This document shows, in pieces, positions 6,541 through 8,415 of a stretch of 8,415 bases of DNA. Positions within the stretch are counted from its first letter, which is position 1. Each line of letters starts with the position of its first letter. The notes beneath the pieces are model-generated. The model searched no databases. It saw nothing but the letters and a program-made list of their open reading frames with translations, and was not told where the DNA came from. The position numbers were made by a program, and so were the translations under genes. This DNA is from CAZCAC01 sp964496575 (GTDB lineage Bacteria > Planctomycetota > UBA1135 > GCA-002686595), in NCBI GenBank assembly GCA_964496575.1, contig CAZCAC010000201.1:1-8415 (forward strand), given 5' to 3'.

Positions 6541-7365
6541 TCAGACCCCCTCACCGAAGGACGCCGGCGCCTTGCGCACCGGCAGAGCCTCTCCCTCGGC
6601 GTCGAGGATGTCGAGGACGTCGAGCTCGACGCACCGGCACTCCGCCCCCGCCAGCTCGCCGAGCGACGGACGCGTGCTCCCCGCCTCGCCGGTGACTGCT
6701 TCCTTCACGTAGGTGCCGTGCTGGGTACGGATCTGGATGAGCCAGCGGCTCTCGTCCTCGGTGGTTTCCGCGGAGAGCAGCTCGATCCAGCGCCGGCGGA
6801 CCTTGTCCGCGCGCCGGTGAGCGACGCGCTGGGGTGTCTGCTGCTCGATCTCGATCCGCTTGCCGATCAGCTCGGAGAAGAGCTCCTCGCGGGCCTCGCC
6901 GCCGACCTCGATCAGCGCCTGGTAGTCCTTGGCGTGCTGGGTCTCCTTGAGCACGCGCACGCGCGCCTTCTCCGACCAGTGCAGCCCCTCGATCTCCAGT
7001 CGCCCCTCGTTGCGCCGGTTGATCTCCCCTTCCAGCTCGGCGAGATCGACCGAGAGGTCCTTCGGGTTGATGAACTCGATCACGAAGGGGCGGCCGTTCC
7101 CGAGCATGCGGACGTCGATGTCCTCGCGCCCGGCGCCGTGGAACTTGTTCTTGCGGGTCTTCAGCGCGGCGCCGATCACCCAGCCGATCAGCTCCTGGAC
7201 CGAGTCGCGAGTCAGCTTGCCGAATCCCTCGCAGCGCTCGCACTTCTTTCGCCGCCGGGGGTGTCCCTTGCACTGCGGGCAGTAGAAGACGGTCTGCGGC
7301 AGGTCGCGGGTCAGCTTTCGATAGCGGCCTTCGATGAAGACCTTACCCGGCGGCAATTCGGTCAT
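6541..7365 (-). CDS. pus10: Pus10-type tRNA pseudouridine(54/55) synthase, short form
   Basis: A 274-residue protein that follows the Pus10 catalytic domain throughout. It has VFIEGRYRKLTRDLPQT (9-25), HGAGREDIDVRMLGNGRPF (76-94) with the catalytic Asp82 in GRED, QQTPQRVAHRRADKVR (175-190), and the C-terminal RTQHGTYVKE (213-222) and GSTRPSLGELAG (229-240). The family isomerises uridine 54 and/or 55 in the tRNA T-arm. Cys29, Cys32, Cys42 and Cys45 (CPQC and CERC) form a probable zinc knuckle just after LPQT. Archaeal members are about 400 residues or more, with an N-terminal THUMP-like domain. None is encoded here, and the upstream in-frame sequence is unconserved, Arg/Gly-rich and overlaps the divergent promoter region. 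ATG 7365 is the start, with no obvious Shine-Dalgarno. It converges on the FabZ-like gene and is divergent from lgt. Identity is confident; the exact target uridine is not. Confidence 0.93.
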   Translation of the reverse strand: MTELPPGKVFIEGRYRKLTRDLPQTVFYCPQCKGHPRRRKKCERCEGFGKLTRDSVQELIGWVIGAALKTRKNKFHGAGREDIDVRMLGNGRPFVIEFINPKDLSVDLAELEGEINRRNEGRLEIEGLHWSEKARVRVLKETQHAKDYQALIEVGGEAREELFSELIGKRIEIEQQTPQRVAHRRADKVRRRWIELLSAETTEDESRWLIQIRTQHGTYVKEAVTGEAGSTRPSLGELAGAECRCVELDVLDILDAEGEALPVRKAPASFGEGV

Positions 7366-7419
7366 GATGGCGTCGTACTCGTGGTCTGAAGAGAGGGATT
7401 CAGGGCGAATCCCCCACCC

Positions 7420-7438
7420 TGGAACGGTGGAACGTTCC
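7420..7438. promoter_or_regulatory. Repeat/palindrome in the pus10 leader
   Basis: TGGAACGG (7420-7427) is followed directly by TGGAACGT (7428-7435), and the second copy completes the perfect palindrome GGAACGTTCC (7429-7438). The site lies 55-73 bases upstream of the pus10 start, within the shared pus10/lgt intergenic region. Its form is compatible with an operator for a dimeric regulator, or with chance in GC-rich DNA. No matching site is seen elsewhere in the window. Confidence 0.35.
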
Positions 7439-7473
7439 CCGCGGGTCCGGCCGGGATGGTCGCACCCGGGGGG

Positions 7474-7503
7474 AGGATAGCTCCGCATCCCGCCCGACTG
7501 CAA
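7474..7503 (-). promoter_or_regulatory. Weak candidate promoter for pus10
   Basis: On the minus strand, TTGCAG (7503-7498) is separated by 18 bases from TATCCT (7479-7474). The match to a housekeeping sigma-70-type promoter is partial (3/6 and 4/6). If real, the transcript would carry a leader of about 100 bases containing the 7420-7438 repeat. Confidence 0.25.
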
Positions 7504-7504
7504 G

Positions 7505-7533
7505 TTTCCCGGCCGATCCGCGGACCCTACAAT
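7505..7533 (+). promoter_or_regulatory. Candidate promoter for lgt
   Basis: TACAAT at 7528-7533 matches the -10 consensus in 5 of 6 positions. TTTCCC at 7505-7510, 17 bases upstream, is a poor -35. Transcription would start near 7540, giving a leader of about 34 bases before the lgt ATG at 7574. It sits back to back with the weak pus10 promoter candidate. Confidence 0.4.
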
Positions 7534-7573
7534 CCACCCTCGACCGGCCCGGTCCTCCTCCACGACAAAGGCG

Positions 7574-8415
7574 ATGTATCCCCACCTCTTCGCGATCCCC
7601 CTGCCCTTCCTCGACGAGCCCTTCCACCTGCGCACCTTCGGGGTCCTGGTGGCGATCGCCTTTCTCTTCGGCGCGCACCTTCTGCAGCGCCTGGTGGCCC
7701 GGCACGGCGACGACCCGGAGAAGGACTCCGAACGCTACTCCTCGGTGATCATGTGGCTGCTCTTCGGCGTGTTCGGCGGCGCCCGGCTGATGTACGTGGT
7801 GGTCGAGATCCTGCGCGACTCCCCCACCGGCCAGGGCTACATCGACGAGCCCTGGACGATGTTCGCCTTCTGGGAGGGCGGGCTGGTGATGTACGGCGGT
7901 CTGGCCGGGGGGATCCTGGCCGGGATCTACCGCTGCAACAAGGTCGGGATCCGCTGGACCCACGGCCTGGACCTGGCGATGGTGGCGACCTTCTTCGCCC
8001 AGGCGATCGGACGCGTGGGCTGCCTGATGGTCGGCGACGACTTCGGCTCCCCCGTCCCCGAGAAGTTCCAGCACCTGCCCTTCCCGATCACGGTGACGGT
8101 CCCCGATCCCCTTCCCGACGGGAGCCTCTTCGGCTCGGAGAACGCGGGGCAGATCCTCTGGGCGACGCAGCCGTGGATGAGCATCAACGCGCTGATCCTG
8201 GGCTTCGTCGCCTGGCGCATCCTCAGGAAGCGCCGCTACACCGGACAGGTCACGCTGTGGATCGTGCTCCTCTACTCGATCACTCGCTACCTCATCGAGA
8301 TCTTCCGCGGGGATGCCATCCGCGGCCTGTGGTTCGACGGACTGATGAGCACGTCGCAGCTGATCTCGGTGGTCGCCGGGATCTTCGCCGTGGTGATGCT
8401 CTGGAAGCTGCGTCG
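7574..8415 (+). CDS. lgt: Prolipoprotein diacylglyceryl transferase (3' end cut)
   Basis: The first 280 residues of Lgt, the inner-membrane enzyme that moves diacylglycerol from phosphatidylglycerol to the lipobox cysteine of prelipoproteins. The gene runs off the window edge, probably close to its end because the family is usually 260-300 residues. Seen in order: LRTFGVLVAIAFLFGA (19-34), GGARLMYV (68-75), WEGGLVMYGGLAGG (100-113), QAIGRVGCLMVGDDFG (143-158), a region facing outside (160-200), then YSITRYLIEIFRGD (234-247) and GLMSTSQLISV (256-266). By-eye comparison with E. coli keeps Arg143 (here Arg147), Gly154 (Gly158), Arg239 (Arg238) and Glu243 (Glu242). It replaces Tyr26 by Phe22, His103 by Tyr107 and Asn146 by Cys150. 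ATG 7574 is the only sensible start; AAAGG just before it is very close (2 bases). It is divergent from pus10. Confidence 0.93.
   Translation, partial: MYPHLFAIPLPFLDEPFHLRTFGVLVAIAFLFGAHLLQRLVARHGDDPEKDSERYSSVIMWLLFGVFGGARLMYVVVEILRDSPTGQGYIDEPWTMFAFWEGGLVMYGGLAGGILAGIYRCNKVGIRWTHGLDLAMVATFFAQAIGRVGCLMVGDDFGSPVPEKFQHLPFPITVTVPDPLPDGSLFGSENAGQILWATQPWMSINALILGFVAWRILRKRRYTGQVTLWIVLLYSITRYLIEIFRGDAIRGLWFDGLMSTSQLISVVAGIFAVVMLWKLR

Noticed and set aside
7366..7635. N-terminal extension of Pus10 by 90 residues
   Set aside because: No THUMP-like or other conserved sequence; it overlaps the divergent intergenic region and the lgt start. ATG 7365 is preferred.
1..8415. Search for CRISPR arrays, tRNA/rRNA genes, insertion sequences, defence systems
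   Set aside because: No regularly spaced repeats, cloverleaf signatures, transposase/integrase motifs or defence-gene domains were seen on either strand.

Overview
This window is a high-GC (about two thirds G+C by eye) bacterial chromosomal segment with tightly packed, ordinary-looking genes and no sign of mobile DNA. The gene content suggests a Gram-negative-type bacterium from an under-studied phylum. A lipoprotein-modifying Lgt, a secreted alkaline-phosphatase-fold enzyme, a membrane-anchored carboxypeptidase-regulatory-like protein and a stand-alone FabZ-family dehydratase would all fit a Planctomycetota-like organism. That assignment is inference from protein style, not from a marker gene.

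Layout from left to right. A small unknown gene (8-307, minus) has an acidic N-terminal half and a very basic tail. It is followed by a 348-base gene-free stretch (308-655) that carries a tandem 14-bp repeat and several hairpins. Next is a large secreted/membrane AlkP-superfamily phosphohydrolase (656-3094, minus). A 107-base divergent intergenic region with a strong hairpin separates it from a one-TM-segment protein with three carboxypeptidase-regulatory-like beta-sandwich repeats (3202-4389, plus). A MATE-family multidrug/solute exporter (4564-5937, plus) and a FabZ-like 3-hydroxyacyl-ACP dehydratase (6033-6515, plus) follow on the same strand. A Pus10-type tRNA pseudouridine synthase (6541-7365, minus) converges on the dehydratase gene with a 25-base gap. 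It is divided from a divergently read lgt (7574 to beyond the window edge, plus) by a 208-base shared promoter region.

Most of the genes serve the cell envelope: export (MATE), acyl-chain chemistry (FabZ-like), lipoprotein maturation (Lgt), and secreted or anchored extracytoplasmic proteins. There is no evident single operon or pathway. The outlier, and the most interesting item, is Pus10. This family makes pseudouridine 54/55 in the tRNA T-arm and is characteristic of Archaea and eukaryotes, whereas bacteria normally use TruB. The copy here is a short form that keeps the whole catalytic domain and carries a four-cysteine knuckle, but it lacks the usual N-terminal accessory (THUMP-like) domain. 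No CRISPR array, tRNA, rRNA, transposase or phage gene was seen.
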